22,292 bases of DNA from a virus. The position numbers and the translations under genes were made by a program. Location: positions 1 through 22,292 of IMG/VR virus record IMGVR_UViG_3300006923_001129; one strand, written 5' to 3'. Positions 1 through 7,424 of the stretch are shown here, one piece after another (within the stretch, counting starts at the first letter, position 1; each line of letters begins with the position of its first letter). The notes under the pieces are model-generated. The model saw nothing but the letters and a program-made list of their open reading frames with translations, did no database searches and was not told where the DNA came from.

Positions 1-75
1 GACACCATAACCCTCATGTACACAGGTTCCAAGTGGGTAGGTTTGGCATCTAGAGTAGCAACGACACCGAGTTAA
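1..75 (+). CDS. C-terminal end of an upstream phage structural protein (partial)
   Basis: The first 24 codons are open in frame 1 and end at TAA (73-75). The visible tail reads DTITLMYTGSKWVGLASR followed by a few residues. This 'DTITL-Y-GS-WV' pattern is a familiar way for phage capsid-associated or fibre-type beta proteins to end. A terminator follows directly, so this gene closes a transcription unit. In a T7-like order the capsid gene would lie about here, but the fragment is too short to separate a capsid protein from a head fibre or decoration protein. The 5' part is outside the window. Confidence 0.6.
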   Translation, partial: DTITLMYTGSKWVGLASRVATTPS

Positions 76-109
76 TTTTTGCTCCATACCTGTTCTGTCT
101 CTGCTACTG

Positions 110-141
110 GGGTCGGGGTGTAAAAGCCTCGGCCCTTTTTT
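110..141 (+). terminator. Rho-independent terminator after the capsid-side gene
   Basis: A nine-base left arm GGGTCGGGG (110-118) pairs with CCTCGGCCC (127-135) across an 8-nt loop, using two G-T (G-U in RNA) pairs and otherwise Watson-Crick pairs. Six T residues follow (136-141). It lies 34 nt past the preceding stop codon and just upstream of the next gene group. In T7 the terminator T-phi sits at the equivalent place, between the capsid gene and gene 11. Partial read-through would set the ratio of capsid to tail products (inference). Confidence 0.8.
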
Positions 142-154
142 CCTTGAAATAATG

Positions 155-170
155 TTACCCTATAACTAGG
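155..170 (+). promoter_or_regulatory. Candidate phage promoter, copy 1
   Basis: The 16-mer TTACCCTATAACTAGG lies between the terminator and the first gene of the tail unit. A 14/16 match occurs at 20038-20053, in the only other real intergenic gap. No well-spaced sigma-70 -35/-10 pair is present: a TTGAAA at 144-149 is only 11 nt from TATAAC. A promoter for a phage single-subunit RNA polymerase therefore fits best. The TATA and trailing GG loosely resemble the 3' half of T7-family promoters. The last AGG may also serve as a weak ribosome site for the start at 180. No phage polymerase gene is in view, so the reader of this site is inferred. Confidence 0.55.
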
Positions 171-179
171 TTCTTAACT

Positions 180-557
180 ATGGCTGTTAAATATTACGCC
201 GGGTCACCGATGAGCGGGAAGCAAATGGACGGATTCACCTTTGTCTTTGAGGCCATTGAGGTCACAGGCGGAAGCTGGAGGGGGGTCTACAAGACTGAAT
301 CAGATGGTGAGATTGTTGCCCTATCCAAGTTGGCTGATGCCGGTCAAGTTAAGGAAATTTCAGAGGGAACCTACAATAACTTCCTGAAAAAAAAAGCGGT
401 GAGGCAAGCTATCTCTCCAAACTTGAACGTCGCGTCGGAACAACAAGCTGTGGGTCGTGCGGACCCTCCAACTCCCAAGGAGTCAGTCGATGATGTTATC
501 GAAGTCCAACAGGTTGAACCCCCTAAGCGCAAACTGCGACCATCAAGGAAAATTTGA
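180..557 (+). CDS. Small phage protein of unknown function, between head and tail genes
   Basis: A 125-residue protein starting at ATG 180, 9 nt after a weak AGG. I do not recognise the family. The first 75 residues look like a compact mixed alpha/beta domain (YYAGSPMSGKQMDG, then FVFEAIEVTGGSWRGVY and an acidic helix with ALSKLADAG). The C-terminal 50 residues are polar and low in complexity and end in the basic tail PPKRKLRPSRKI. It has no signal peptide or membrane segment. As first gene of the tail-tube unit, directly before the head-tail adaptor, it is probably a minor virion or assembly factor (inference). Its 3' end overlaps the next gene by 68 nt in another frame. A nine-A run lies at 387-395. 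Confidence 0.75.
   Translation: MAVKYYAGSPMSGKQMDGFTFVFEAIEVTGGSWRGVYKTESDGEIVALSKLADAGQVKEISEGTYNNFLKKKAVRQAISPNLNVASEQQAVGRADPPTPKESVDDVIEVQQVEPPKRKLRPSRKI
477..482 (+). promoter_or_regulatory. Strong ribosome binding site inside the preceding gene
   Basis: AAGGAG lies 7 nt before an ATG pair at 490-495. It is the clearest Shine-Dalgarno in the first kilobase and is embedded in the coding sequence of the upstream gene. It favours a start at 490 over the upstream GTG at 457 for the next reading frame. Confidence 0.65.
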
Positions 558-744
558 AACACAAAGGGAGAGGGATGCCATTAGTGAATACTGGAGGAAT
601 CATGGACTAGATATACTCAAGGAAAGAAACCCAACATACAGCGAGTGCAAGGCGGCAGCCATTGGGAACCAGACGGCAAACCCTGAACTAGCAGCAGACT
701 TAATGGTTAAGGCAAAGAAGTATAAGAAACCCAAAAGCAAATGA
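490..744 (+). CDS. Small basic phage protein, overlapping its neighbour
   Basis: An 84-residue protein, with ATG 490 chosen because AAGGAG (477-482) is optimally spaced. A GTG at 457 would add 11 residues. The N-terminal 20 residues come from the 68-nt out-of-frame overlap with the upstream gene and look unstructured. The rest looks helical and charged (RERDAISEYWRNHGLDILKE, then TYSECKAAAIGNQTANPELA) and ends in a lysine-rich tail (KAKKYKKPKSK). I do not recognise the family. The basic tail could contact DNA or the portal region, but that is speculation. Its TGA overlaps the adaptor ATG (ATGA, 741-744), which suggests translational coupling. A later start inside the frame cannot be ruled out. 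Confidence 0.6.
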   Translation: MMLSKSNRLNPLSANCDHQGKFETQRERDAISEYWRNHGLDILKERNPTYSECKAAAIGNQTANPELAADLMVKAKKYKKPKSK

Positions 745-1559
745 CTTGGCTACAATTCAAGACGGCAGTTAAAGAACTACTCACGGTGGACGGTGTTCGC
801 GTGGGCGTGGCAACTTCTCCCACATCAGGGGGGACTAGCTATCTGGACAGGATGACGCAACTTGCAGTCGTGGAGGTTCTGTCCCATGTCGATTACTATG
901 TAACCAGAAACACCGCTAAGTACACCACCTTGTCGGGACCGCCTAGCGGCTTCTTAGCACTTGGAACTGACGGGAACGCAAGCACAGGCTTTCTGCCGGG
1001 AGGGGCAAGCGCATTAGTAGACCGAAGGATAGAAGAGGCATATCGCCTGAACTATGAAACAACTACCGCAGTAACCGCTTCCCCTTCGGCTACGGCGGCA
1101 ACCCACTGTAACCGTACCCCTGTAGAGAACTACCCCTGGGCCAACCGCAACGACATGATCTGCGCCCATCCCCTTATCCGTGCCGGGGCTACCCTGATTG
1201 CCATTGGGCCGGGGTTAAGTGGAGGAACGGGCCGAGCTTGTGATTTCTATTTGTACCCCAGCTTTGATGACAAGGAAGTGCTTGAGGTCGCTTACACCAC
1301 ATCTGATGCCTCACACTCAAACGGAGACACGGTTCCTTACGACCTTCCCATGGCCGAGGCGGTGTCAGAATACTGCAAGGCAAAGATCACCCGCGAGGTA
1401 GACAAGGATTTAAAACTTCACGACTCCTATTATTCCAGTTTCCGAAAGAAGAGGCAGGAGTTGTACATCAACAGCTTTGGGCGAGAGCGACTCAAGGATA
1501 ATGTATCTGGAGGATCAACCAGGGCCGCTTGCTCTGATACGACAACCTCCTCCTGCTGA
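741..1559 (+). CDS. Head-tail adaptor (tail tubular protein A-like)
   Basis: A 272-residue protein that probably forms the ring connecting the portal to the tail nozzle, the role of T7 gp11 or P22 gp4. The N-terminus (MTWLQFKTAVKELLTV, then LDRMTQLAVVEVLSHVDYY) gives the helices typical of podoviral adaptors. The middle (residues about 60-185) is beta- and loop-rich. The C-terminal third returns to helix with YDLPMAEAVSEYCKAKITRE followed by HDSYYSSFRKKRQELY (residues about 200-243), the familiar end pattern of these adaptors. It is somewhat longer than T7 gp11 (196 residues), perhaps because of the central loop region. It starts on ATGA with the previous gene and ends on TGATG with the nozzle gene. 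The assignment rests on order, size and helix pattern, so the exact family is uncertain. Confidence 0.65.
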   Translation: MTWLQFKTAVKELLTVDGVRVGVATSPTSGGTSYLDRMTQLAVVEVLSHVDYYVTRNTAKYTTLSGPPSGFLALGTDGNASTGFLPGGASALVDRRIEEAYRLNYETTTAVTASPSATAATHCNRTPVENYPWANRNDMICAHPLIRAGATLIAIGPGLSGGTGRACDFYLYPSFDDKEVLEVAYTTSDASHSNGDTVPYDLPMAEAVSEYCKAKITREVDKDLKLHDSYYSSFRKKRQELYINSFGRERLKDNVSGGSTRAACSDTTTSSC

Positions 1560-3781
1560 TGGCTGCCAAGTCAAAGAGCTTGTTCAAGAGCGTAAACTAC
1601 AAGCCCAAGGATGGGGGGCAGCTATTCACGGCTTTGTCTGGGGAGCTTGCTGGCATTACCAACTATGTGGAGAAGCAGGATTGGCGGCGTGACCTTGATG
1701 TGGAGGTGAGAAGGGAGGGGCATGAATACTTTAATCCCGGCAGCTCAAGCAGCGCAGGGGAAGCCTTTCCCGGTGATACATCAGCCATCAATCTAGTCCA
1801 CATGACTCGGCGGCCCAACGGTGACTCAGCCTTGATAGTCGGAACCGAATCCGCCTTGTACCGCTACACGAAACTGGATGACGCTACCTATGTGGAGTCC
1901 ACCTACCTGTCTGCTTCAGATTACTTTGTAAACACCAACCCGAACTGGATTAAGATAGGTAGCGGGTTTACCAACAAAGCTAACGGGGCCAAGAGGTGGC
2001 AAGCGGTAAACTTAAACGGCTACACCGTATTCAACAACGGCTACGATTTACCTGTGGTGTACCGGGGTGAGGATCATTTAGCAGTTCCGATCTACGAACT
2101 AAGGGAAGCCGGGATTTCCACGGTGGGCTGCATAGCCAGCTACAACGGAATCCTAATGCTTGGAGACATCACGGAAATATCCGACATGGAACACTGGAAG
2201 AAGATAACCCTTCCCTCCGTTGTCACAAGCACCGCAATCGCTTTGCTTATAGGCTCATCAACAGACTACACAAGTAACGGGATTGCGGTTACTGCATTGC
2301 CTATGGACTTAAAAAGCGGTGACGTTATTACGTTTGAGGGCGGTGGAATTTTCACTCTCTCGGCAAACGCCAACATGACTGCAACCACTATTCATGGGAC
2401 ACTAACTGAAGCTACCATTCAAGTGGATGAAGAAGGGATGACACCAGAGAGGGGTACTTACGGAAAGGTCTTAACCTCTACCGCCCGAAATCACGCCAGA
2501 CTCATCTGGAGCCAGATCAACAATCCCAAAAAGTTTGCAGCATCCAACACGGGAAGCATCACCGCTGAAAGCACACTTCTGACCCTTGATTACGAAGCCA
2601 AGTCATACAACAAGGGGGATCAGATAACCGTTATCGGGGCCGGGACAAGCGGGGGCAACTTTACTGCGAGGATAGCGTGGATAAGCGGGGCAAAGCTGTA
2701 TCTCCATGAACCCGCAATAACTACTGTTGCTTCAGCCCTTGTGTCGCAAACCGCCGAGGCAAGCAGCATCATAGGGTATGAGGACATAGAGGATGACGGG
2801 TCAGGCATTGTTAACATGGCCCCGCTCCAGAACTCGCTCGCTATCTACAAGGATACATCAATCTTTATTGCAGAGTACACGGGTAGCGTAACTGCTCCGT
2901 TCAAGTTCAGGCTCATCAAGGTTCCCGACTCCAAGACACTTTACTACAAGAACACTCTTATTAGCGTTAAGGAGTCTATTCACATCTACGCAGGGAGAGA
3001 TAACTTCTACGCTTTTGACCTGTCCACCCGTGGGCCAAAGGAACTGATACCTGGCCAAGCCGTTAAGGATTTATTTTATGATGTGGCAGATATAACCAAG
3101 ACAGACGATGTGTTTGCTGCTGACAATGTTCTAACCAATGAAGTTTGGATCGGGCTTCCAGCTTCAAGTGTAGCCCATAAGTCGATCTGTCTGGACTACA
3201 TAAACAACACCATTTCAACAACTGCCGTGGAGATAGGAGCTGCTGCATCCATCAAGAAGCCGCCAAGCGACAAACAGAACTGGTTTATTATGGGAACCAA
3301 GAACGGGGTGGTGCTGCGATATGGGTTAACCAATGAAACCCAAAGTACTTGGAGCAATAAGAAATCCATCTACTACAGGACGGATGCCAACCCGTACAGC
3401 GCAACACAAAACACATACAACAGCACAATCAAGAGTGGGCTGGCTAACTTTGGGGATGCCTACAACGAGAAGGACTTGAAGGGGTATGTGATTCAGTTGG
3501 CAAGCCAGCAGGACAACAACGCCACCCTCAACCTCAAGATTCATGGGTACGAGAACCCTTACGATGACGCAACCAACCTGTATGACCCCAGCGTGAGTGA
3601 CACCTATTACCAAATCACCAACCCAAAGGGGCAGAATTTAGTACCTGTTTTTTTCAGGCAACATCTTTATCAGGACGAGATAATGGTTAACGGAACCACC
3701 AATGTTAGGCTGGCTGGAAGAATATTCGATGTCAGCAAGGTCAAGAGTTCCAGCGAAGTTAGAACACCGGCAATAGCATAA
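1559..3781 (+). CDS. Tail nozzle (tail tubular protein B-like)
   Basis: A 740-residue protein expected to form the nozzle at the tip of the tail tube, as T7 gp12 and P22 gp10 do. Recognisable parts are an N-terminal arm with SLFKSVNYKPKDGG; a beta-propeller-like stretch with ALIVGTESALYRY; the motif GISTVGCIASYNGILMLGD near residue 190; ARLIWSQINNPKKFA near 315; SIFIAEYTGS with PFKFR near 440; and HIYAGRDNFYAFDLSTRGPK near 480. The blocks near 190, 315 and 440 recur in nozzle proteins of aquatic podoviruses. Between them (residues about 221-301) lies a separate small beta module (DLKSGDVITFEGGGIFTL) that looks inserted. The start ATG shares one base with the adaptor stop codon and the end shares one base with the next start. 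No enzyme motif is visible. Confidence 0.75.
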   Translation: MAAKSKSLFKSVNYKPKDGGQLFTALSGELAGITNYVEKQDWRRDLDVEVRREGHEYFNPGSSSSAGEAFPGDTSAINLVHMTRRPNGDSALIVGTESALYRYTKLDDATYVESTYLSASDYFVNTNPNWIKIGSGFTNKANGAKRWQAVNLNGYTVFNNGYDLPVVYRGEDHLAVPIYELREAGISTVGCIASYNGILMLGDITEISDMEHWKKITLPSVVTSTAIALLIGSSTDYTSNGIAVTALPMDLKSGDVITFEGGGIFTLSANANMTATTIHGTLTEATIQVDEEGMTPERGTYGKVLTSTARNHARLIWSQINNPKKFAASNTGSITAESTLLTLDYEAKSYNKGDQITVIGAGTSGGNFTARIAWISGAKLYLHEPAITTVASALVSQTAEASSIIGYEDIEDDGSGIVNMAPLQNSLAIYKDTSIFIAEYTGSVTAPFKFRLIKVPDSKTLYYKNTLISVKESIHIYAGRDNFYAFDLSTRGPKELIPGQAVKDLFYDVADITKTDDVFAADNVLTNEVWIGLPASSVAHKSICLDYINNTISTTAVEIGAAASIKKPPSDKQNWFIMGTKNGVVLRYGLTNETQSTWSNKKSIYYRTDANPYSATQNTYNSTIKSGLANFGDAYNEKDLKGYVIQLASQQDNNATLNLKIHGYENPYDDATNLYDPSVSDTYYQITNPKGQNLVPVFFRQHLYQDEIMVNGTTNVRLAGRIFDVSKVKSSSEVRTPAIA

Positions 3782-5217
3782 TGGCACAAACAGTAAAAGT
3801 CGTTACTCGCGCAACTGCGCCCACCACCACGCCCACCAACCCTGAGTATGGGGCAAGCGACACATCAAGCAACAAGGGTTCCGCGCTGACATCGTCCGAG
3901 ATGGACATGAACCTTCTCAATTTAAAGGATGCAGTAGAAGGCAACTCCACACGCATGGATGAATCCCACAACGAGGATGGCAGCCTCAAGGCGTTAAGCG
4001 TGGACGGGGGCGACTTGTCTGCAAACAGCGTGGACTATAGCAAGATCAAGTCTATCCATTACGCAGCAGACAACGGGGTAGTCAACGCCTTAGCCTTCAC
4101 AATTTCTGGGTTGGCTGCACTTGAGGACGGGATGCTGTTTCTGGTCAAGGTAGCAGTTGCCAACACGGCGGCAGTCACGCTGGAAGTAACCGGCGCATCT
4201 GGTTCGCTGGGGGCCAAGAGCATCTATAAGAACAAGAACACAGCACTAATCTCTGGAGACTTAAAGGCAGGAGAGATGGTGGGCGTATTGTACGATTTAA
4301 GTAACACGGCATTTCAATTGCTAGGCGGTGGAGTTGAGGATGCCGTTGCCCTCTCAGCGTTAGCGTCCCAGACGACAGGCAACCTTATCTCCTTTGCTTC
4401 TGGAGGTGGCGCACCTGTACTTGTTGCAGCAGGATCAGTTGGAGAGGTGCTTACCGCAAACTCAAGTGGGCCTCCATCTTTCCAAGCGTCAGGCATGGTT
4501 CCCTTGATAGAGCTAACATCACCAACGGTTGACACCATAACAGGTGATGGCGCTCAAACAGGTGATTCTAATGGGCAAATATGGGTTCCCCCAAGCGGTG
4601 TGACAAAAGTTCGATTGTGCCTTCAGGGCGCAGGAGGCAGTGGGTATTCAGCTAACGGTAGCGCAGGGGGTGGAGGTGGAGGTGGAGAATACACTGAGTC
4701 AGAGTTGGCCGTGGCTTCAAGTGAGGTGTACCAGATTTACGTTGGGGCTGGTGGGCCGGGGCCAACGGGTACTGATGACCACGCTTCGCCCACAGCAGGG
4801 GAATCTACTACATTTAAACTGGTTACTGGATACGGAAGCAGCGCTGGAGAATTGACCTTAACAGCCAAGGCCAGCGCAGTCGGAGGTACTGCTGGATTGG
4901 CTTCGACGGGTGGAGGAACAGCTTCAGGCGGAACACAAAACCTTAAAACTGTTTCAGGGTCTGCCGGTGGCGCGGAGGGCGTTCCGTATCCAGACGCAAC
5001 AGCACAGGCCAGCGCGGGTAACTATGGTGGACACGGCGGGGTAAGCTACAAAGGAACGCCGGGGTTCGCGGCAATAAGCAACAGATCGGATGAAGGCAAG
5101 CAAGCGAGCGGCCTCGGATATGGGTATGGAGGTTGCGGGGGGAATGGTTCCGAAGGAGATAAGACAAACGCCGAAGGTGGCGGGGGTGGCTGGGTGGCTA
5201 TCTACGATATATCGTGA
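3781..5217 (+). CDS. Tail fibre or adhesin with glycine-rich C-terminal domain
   Basis: A 478-residue virion protein. The N-terminal part has the phage fibre pattern GSALTSSEMDMNLLNLKDAV (residues about 33-52), then a beta domain (NALAFTISGLAALEDGMLFL and following). From about residue 274 it becomes a glycine-rich domain: VTKVRLCLQGAGGSG, then a seven-glycine run in SAGGGGGGGEYTESEL, IYVGAGGPG, several further G-rich loops, and the end GGGGGGWVAIYDIS. Domains of this type occur at tips of phage tail proteins, where stacked polyglycine strands form a receptor-binding tip in some families. Its place between the nozzle and ejection genes, not after the last ejection gene, is unusual for the T7 order. 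It may be a nozzle-attached short fibre. It ends in a GTGA overlap with the oxygenase gene. Confidence 0.7.
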   Translation: MAQTVKVVTRATAPTTTPTNPEYGASDTSSNKGSALTSSEMDMNLLNLKDAVEGNSTRMDESHNEDGSLKALSVDGGDLSANSVDYSKIKSIHYAADNGVVNALAFTISGLAALEDGMLFLVKVAVANTAAVTLEVTGASGSLGAKSIYKNKNTALISGDLKAGEMVGVLYDLSNTAFQLLGGGVEDAVALSALASQTTGNLISFASGGGAPVLVAAGSVGEVLTANSSGPPSFQASGMVPLIELTSPTVDTITGDGAQTGDSNGQIWVPPSGVTKVRLCLQGAGGSGYSANGSAGGGGGGGEYTESELAVASSEVYQIYVGAGGPGPTGTDDHASPTAGESTTFKLVTGYGSSAGELTLTAKASAVGGTAGLASTGGGTASGGTQNLKTVSGSAGGAEGVPYPDATAQASAGNYGGHGGVSYKGTPGFAAISNRSDEGKQASGLGYGYGGCGGNGSEGDKTNAEGGGGGWVAIYDIS

Positions 5218-5819
5218 CACTAATGATTAAAGACGAATTCATCTCCTCTGCCAAAGAGGTTCGCAACAGAGTCATCTCCGAAGGTTTTAGGGAGGAGGTA
5301 GGCCCAGACGGATTCAAGTATTCTGGTATTAACATGGGTGATGACGGTGACCTTAAAGAAAAGATAGGAGAGCTGGGGCAAATGCGAGAGGTGGCTCCCA
5401 AGGTGTCTTTCTTTCGTCAGGATTTAAGAGGAGAGATGCCGCATAGCTATGTTCACAGTGACGAGATATGTGCTGATTGGGCGGGGCTTTTATATCTAAA
5501 CACAGACGAACAAGCCAAGGGAGGGACAGCCCTTTGGACGCACAAGCACATGAGGTGGGACAGGGTTTTGTCGGACGAAGAGATAGATGATCTTGGCATC
5601 ACAAAAGAGGCATACGGCGAGCAGCTAACAGCAGATTGGAAGAAAGAGGAACTCTGGGAAATGTCAGGGTTCGTGAGCATGAAGTTTAACAGGTTTGTAG
5701 TTTATCCAACTAGGTTATTCCACAGCCGTTACCCCCATCAAGGGTTTGGTTCTGGCAGGGAAGATGGAAGGCTAGTGTGGGTTTGCTTTTTTAATGGTAA
5801 GGCTAACGACTCTGCGTGA
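5214..5819 (+). CDS. 2OG-Fe(II) oxygenase-like protein
   Basis: A 201-residue protein with the layout of a 2-oxoglutarate/Fe(II)-dependent dioxygenase (double-stranded beta helix). Candidate metal ligands are H81 and D83 in SYVHSDEICADWAGLLYLNT (the HxD motif) and H170 in YPTRLFHSRYPH. R186 in DGRLVWVCFF is the likely 2-oxoglutarate-binding arginine, with R182 as alternative. GGTALW at 103-108 also fits this fold. It resembles small phage and bacterial oxygenases of the DUF6445 kind more than canonical prolyl hydroxylases. The substrate is unknown. The GTG at 5214 overlaps the previous stop; an ATG three codons on (5223) is an equally plausible start, and neither has a clear Shine-Dalgarno. 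Being inside the structural operon suggests modification of a virion protein or of a surface target, but this is inference. Confidence 0.75.
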   Translation: MTLMIKDEFISSAKEVRNRVISEGFREEVGPDGFKYSGINMGDDGDLKEKIGELGQMREVAPKVSFFRQDLRGEMPHSYVHSDEICADWAGLLYLNTDEQAKGGTALWTHKHMRWDRVLSDEEIDDLGITKEAYGEQLTADWKKEELWEMSGFVSMKFNRFVVYPTRLFHSRYPHQGFGSGREDGRLVWVCFFNGKANDSA

Positions 5820-6231
5820 TCTCCCTGAAATCATCCCCCTCTATCATAAGTTCTTTGAGGAAGGGGATCTAGCGGGGAAGCCAAACCCTGACTCGTTTAG
5901 GGAGGGAGTGGTGAAGCTGATGGATACGGGGGTAGTCCTCTCTCTTGTGGAAGAAGGGGTTGTTAGGGGGACAATGGCGGGTGCGATATATGATGACTTC
6001 ATTACAGGGGATGTCAGTTGCTTTGAAGCGTTCTGGTACGTTGACCCAGCGCATCGAGGCAAGGGTGGACTCAAGTTGTTTAGTCGCTTTGAACAAGAAG
6101 CAAAGTTCAGGGGAGCAAAAAGAATTTGGATGATTCATCTGCTCGCCTTGAATTCAGAGAAAATGGAGAGATACTACAACAAGTCAGGATACGACCTTAA
6201 AGAGAAAGTATATGTAAAGGAATTATTATGA
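5794..6231 (+). CDS. GNAT-family N-acetyltransferase
   Basis: A 145-residue protein matching the GNAT fold from end to end. The N-terminal strand and helix read MVRLTTLRDLPEIIPLYHKF. The central strand FEAFWYVDPAHRGKGGLKLF (77-96) holds the acetyl-CoA pyrophosphate-binding motif RGKGG at 88-92. The C-terminal YYNKSGYDLKEKVYVKEL (127-144) is the usual final strand and helix. The family transfers an acetyl group from acetyl-CoA to an amine of a small molecule or protein. The acceptor cannot be predicted. The gene overlaps the oxygenase gene by 26 nt in another frame and ends in ATGA with the next ejection gene, so the two enzymes are made together and with the virion proteins. The start at 5794 is supported because the first beta strand begins at once. 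Confidence 0.85.
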   Translation: MVRLTTLRDLPEIIPLYHKFFEEGDLAGKPNPDSFREGVVKLMDTGVVLSLVEEGVVRGTMAGAIYDDFITGDVSCFEAFWYVDPAHRGKGGLKLFSRFEQEAKFRGAKRIWMIHLLALNSEKMERYYNKSGYDLKEKVYVKELL

Positions 6232-7424
6232 GTGGAGTTTCAGGAGCGATAGTAGGAAGTGCAGTCCTCGGCGCCGCAGGGTCTGCGTATGCGGGGTCAC
6301 AGCAGTCGAAGGCCGCAAGTAAAGCGCAGAAGTTAAACAAGGCTGCGATGGACGAGAAGAACCGGCTCGACTATGAGAGGTTCCTAGAATCCAGAGGGGC
6401 ATACGGTAGCGCAATCCTGCCATTGTATTTCCGAGAGGGGGCGTATTCCCATCAAGACCTCCGAGGCATGACCGACTCCCAGCTTATAAACCTAGCTAGG
6501 GAAAGCGGCATTAGCGAAATCCCTGGGGGATCGGTCAGGGATGCTCAGGGCGTTGAAACATTTGGGCCAGATGGAAACCGGGATGTACTGGAGTCTCGTC
6601 TGGTTGATTTGGTAACTAAGCCCTTTGAGTCAAGGGCAGCAAAGGAGGCGATGTCCATATTTAACATGGGCAAAACCCCAGAGGAATTAGCCTCAAGATT
6701 CGGGGAGGTTCAAGACCAGTTCAGACCGGCGCAAGAAGGTGCTGCAAGAGCTATCACAGAAATCTACACAGGCGACAGAGAGAACCAAAGGCTAGGGGAC
6801 TTCCAAGCTTTAGCAGACGAAAGACACGCAGCAGCTCGACTAGAGAACGAAGCCCTAAAACTAAAGCAACAACAGCAACTCAATCTGTTTGCAGCCCAGA
6901 ACCAACGGAAAGGTTATGTCGGCACAGGATTCGGTAATCGGTTGGGACAGCTACAGATTGGTCAACAGATTGCAGGGAAAGGTGCGCTGGCTACCGCATT
7001 GGCCAACCTAAAGAACGCGCAGGAGAAGTTCCAGATACAAGACCAAGAGAGAGACTTGAGACTATCTAATGTAGATCAGGCCAACGCCGGGGCAGCTAGA
7101 GCTATGGGGTTTGAAACAGCACCACAGGTGGGAATGACCAAGGCGTTCTCAGATAAGTTTAGTATAACCAATCCGTTCAGGCTGGGTGTCGGTCAGGCTC
7201 CCGCAACAACTGCTTTTGAAAGCGCACCAATCACACCAACTGGAGCCTACATAGGCAAAGGCATAGCAGATGCAGCAGGAACAATCGGTCAGGCTTACGC
7301 CACGGGTGCGCTGGGCGGTGGTGGAGGTGGAGAGCTTTGGGAGGGAAGAGGCGCAGCACCAGCAGGAACCACGGCAGGGTTTGACTCAAGCGGACTGCCA
7401 GTAAGCATAGCACCAGGCCCATGA
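6228..7424 (+). CDS. Internal virion / DNA ejection protein (T7 gp14-like)
   Basis: A 398-residue protein with the hallmarks of the smallest podoviral ejection protein, which forms a channel in the outer membrane on infection. The N-terminus is a small-residue hydrophobic segment (residues 4-24, VSGAIVGSAVLGAAGSAYAG) followed by the polar stretch SQQSKAASKAQKLNKAAMDE. A long alanine- and glutamine-rich helical region follows, with ITEIYTGDRENQRLGDF, ALKLKQQQQLNLF and RKGYVGTGFGNRLGQL; the last of these recurs in gp14-type proteins of marine podoviruses. The C-terminal 100 residues are glycine-, alanine- and proline-rich, with a GGGGGG run. It is about twice the size of T7 gp14 (196 residues). 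It overlaps both neighbours by 4 nt (ATGA). Confidence 0.7.
   Translation: MSGVSGAIVGSAVLGAAGSAYAGSQQSKAASKAQKLNKAAMDEKNRLDYERFLESRGAYGSAILPLYFREGAYSHQDLRGMTDSQLINLARESGISEIPGGSVRDAQGVETFGPDGNRDVLESRLVDLVTKPFESRAAKEAMSIFNMGKTPEELASRFGEVQDQFRPAQEGAARAITEIYTGDRENQRLGDFQALADERHAAARLENEALKLKQQQQLNLFAAQNQRKGYVGTGFGNRLGQLQIGQQIAGKGALATALANLKNAQEKFQIQDQERDLRLSNVDQANAGAARAMGFETAPQVGMTKAFSDKFSITNPFRLGVGQAPATTAFESAPITPTGAYIGKGIADAAGTIGQAYATGALGGGGGGELWEGRGAAPAGTTAGFDSSGLPVSIAPGP

Noticed and set aside
144-166. Host sigma-70 promoter using TTGAAA and TATAAC
   Set aside because: The two hexamers are 11 nt apart, well short of the usual 16-18, and the TTGAAA is not kept at the same distance in the second copy.
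387-395. Nine-A run in the first small gene as a programmed frameshift site
   Set aside because: After a +1 shift a stop is met at 424, and after a -1 shift at 491. Neither joins the downstream gene, which has its own strong ribosome site.
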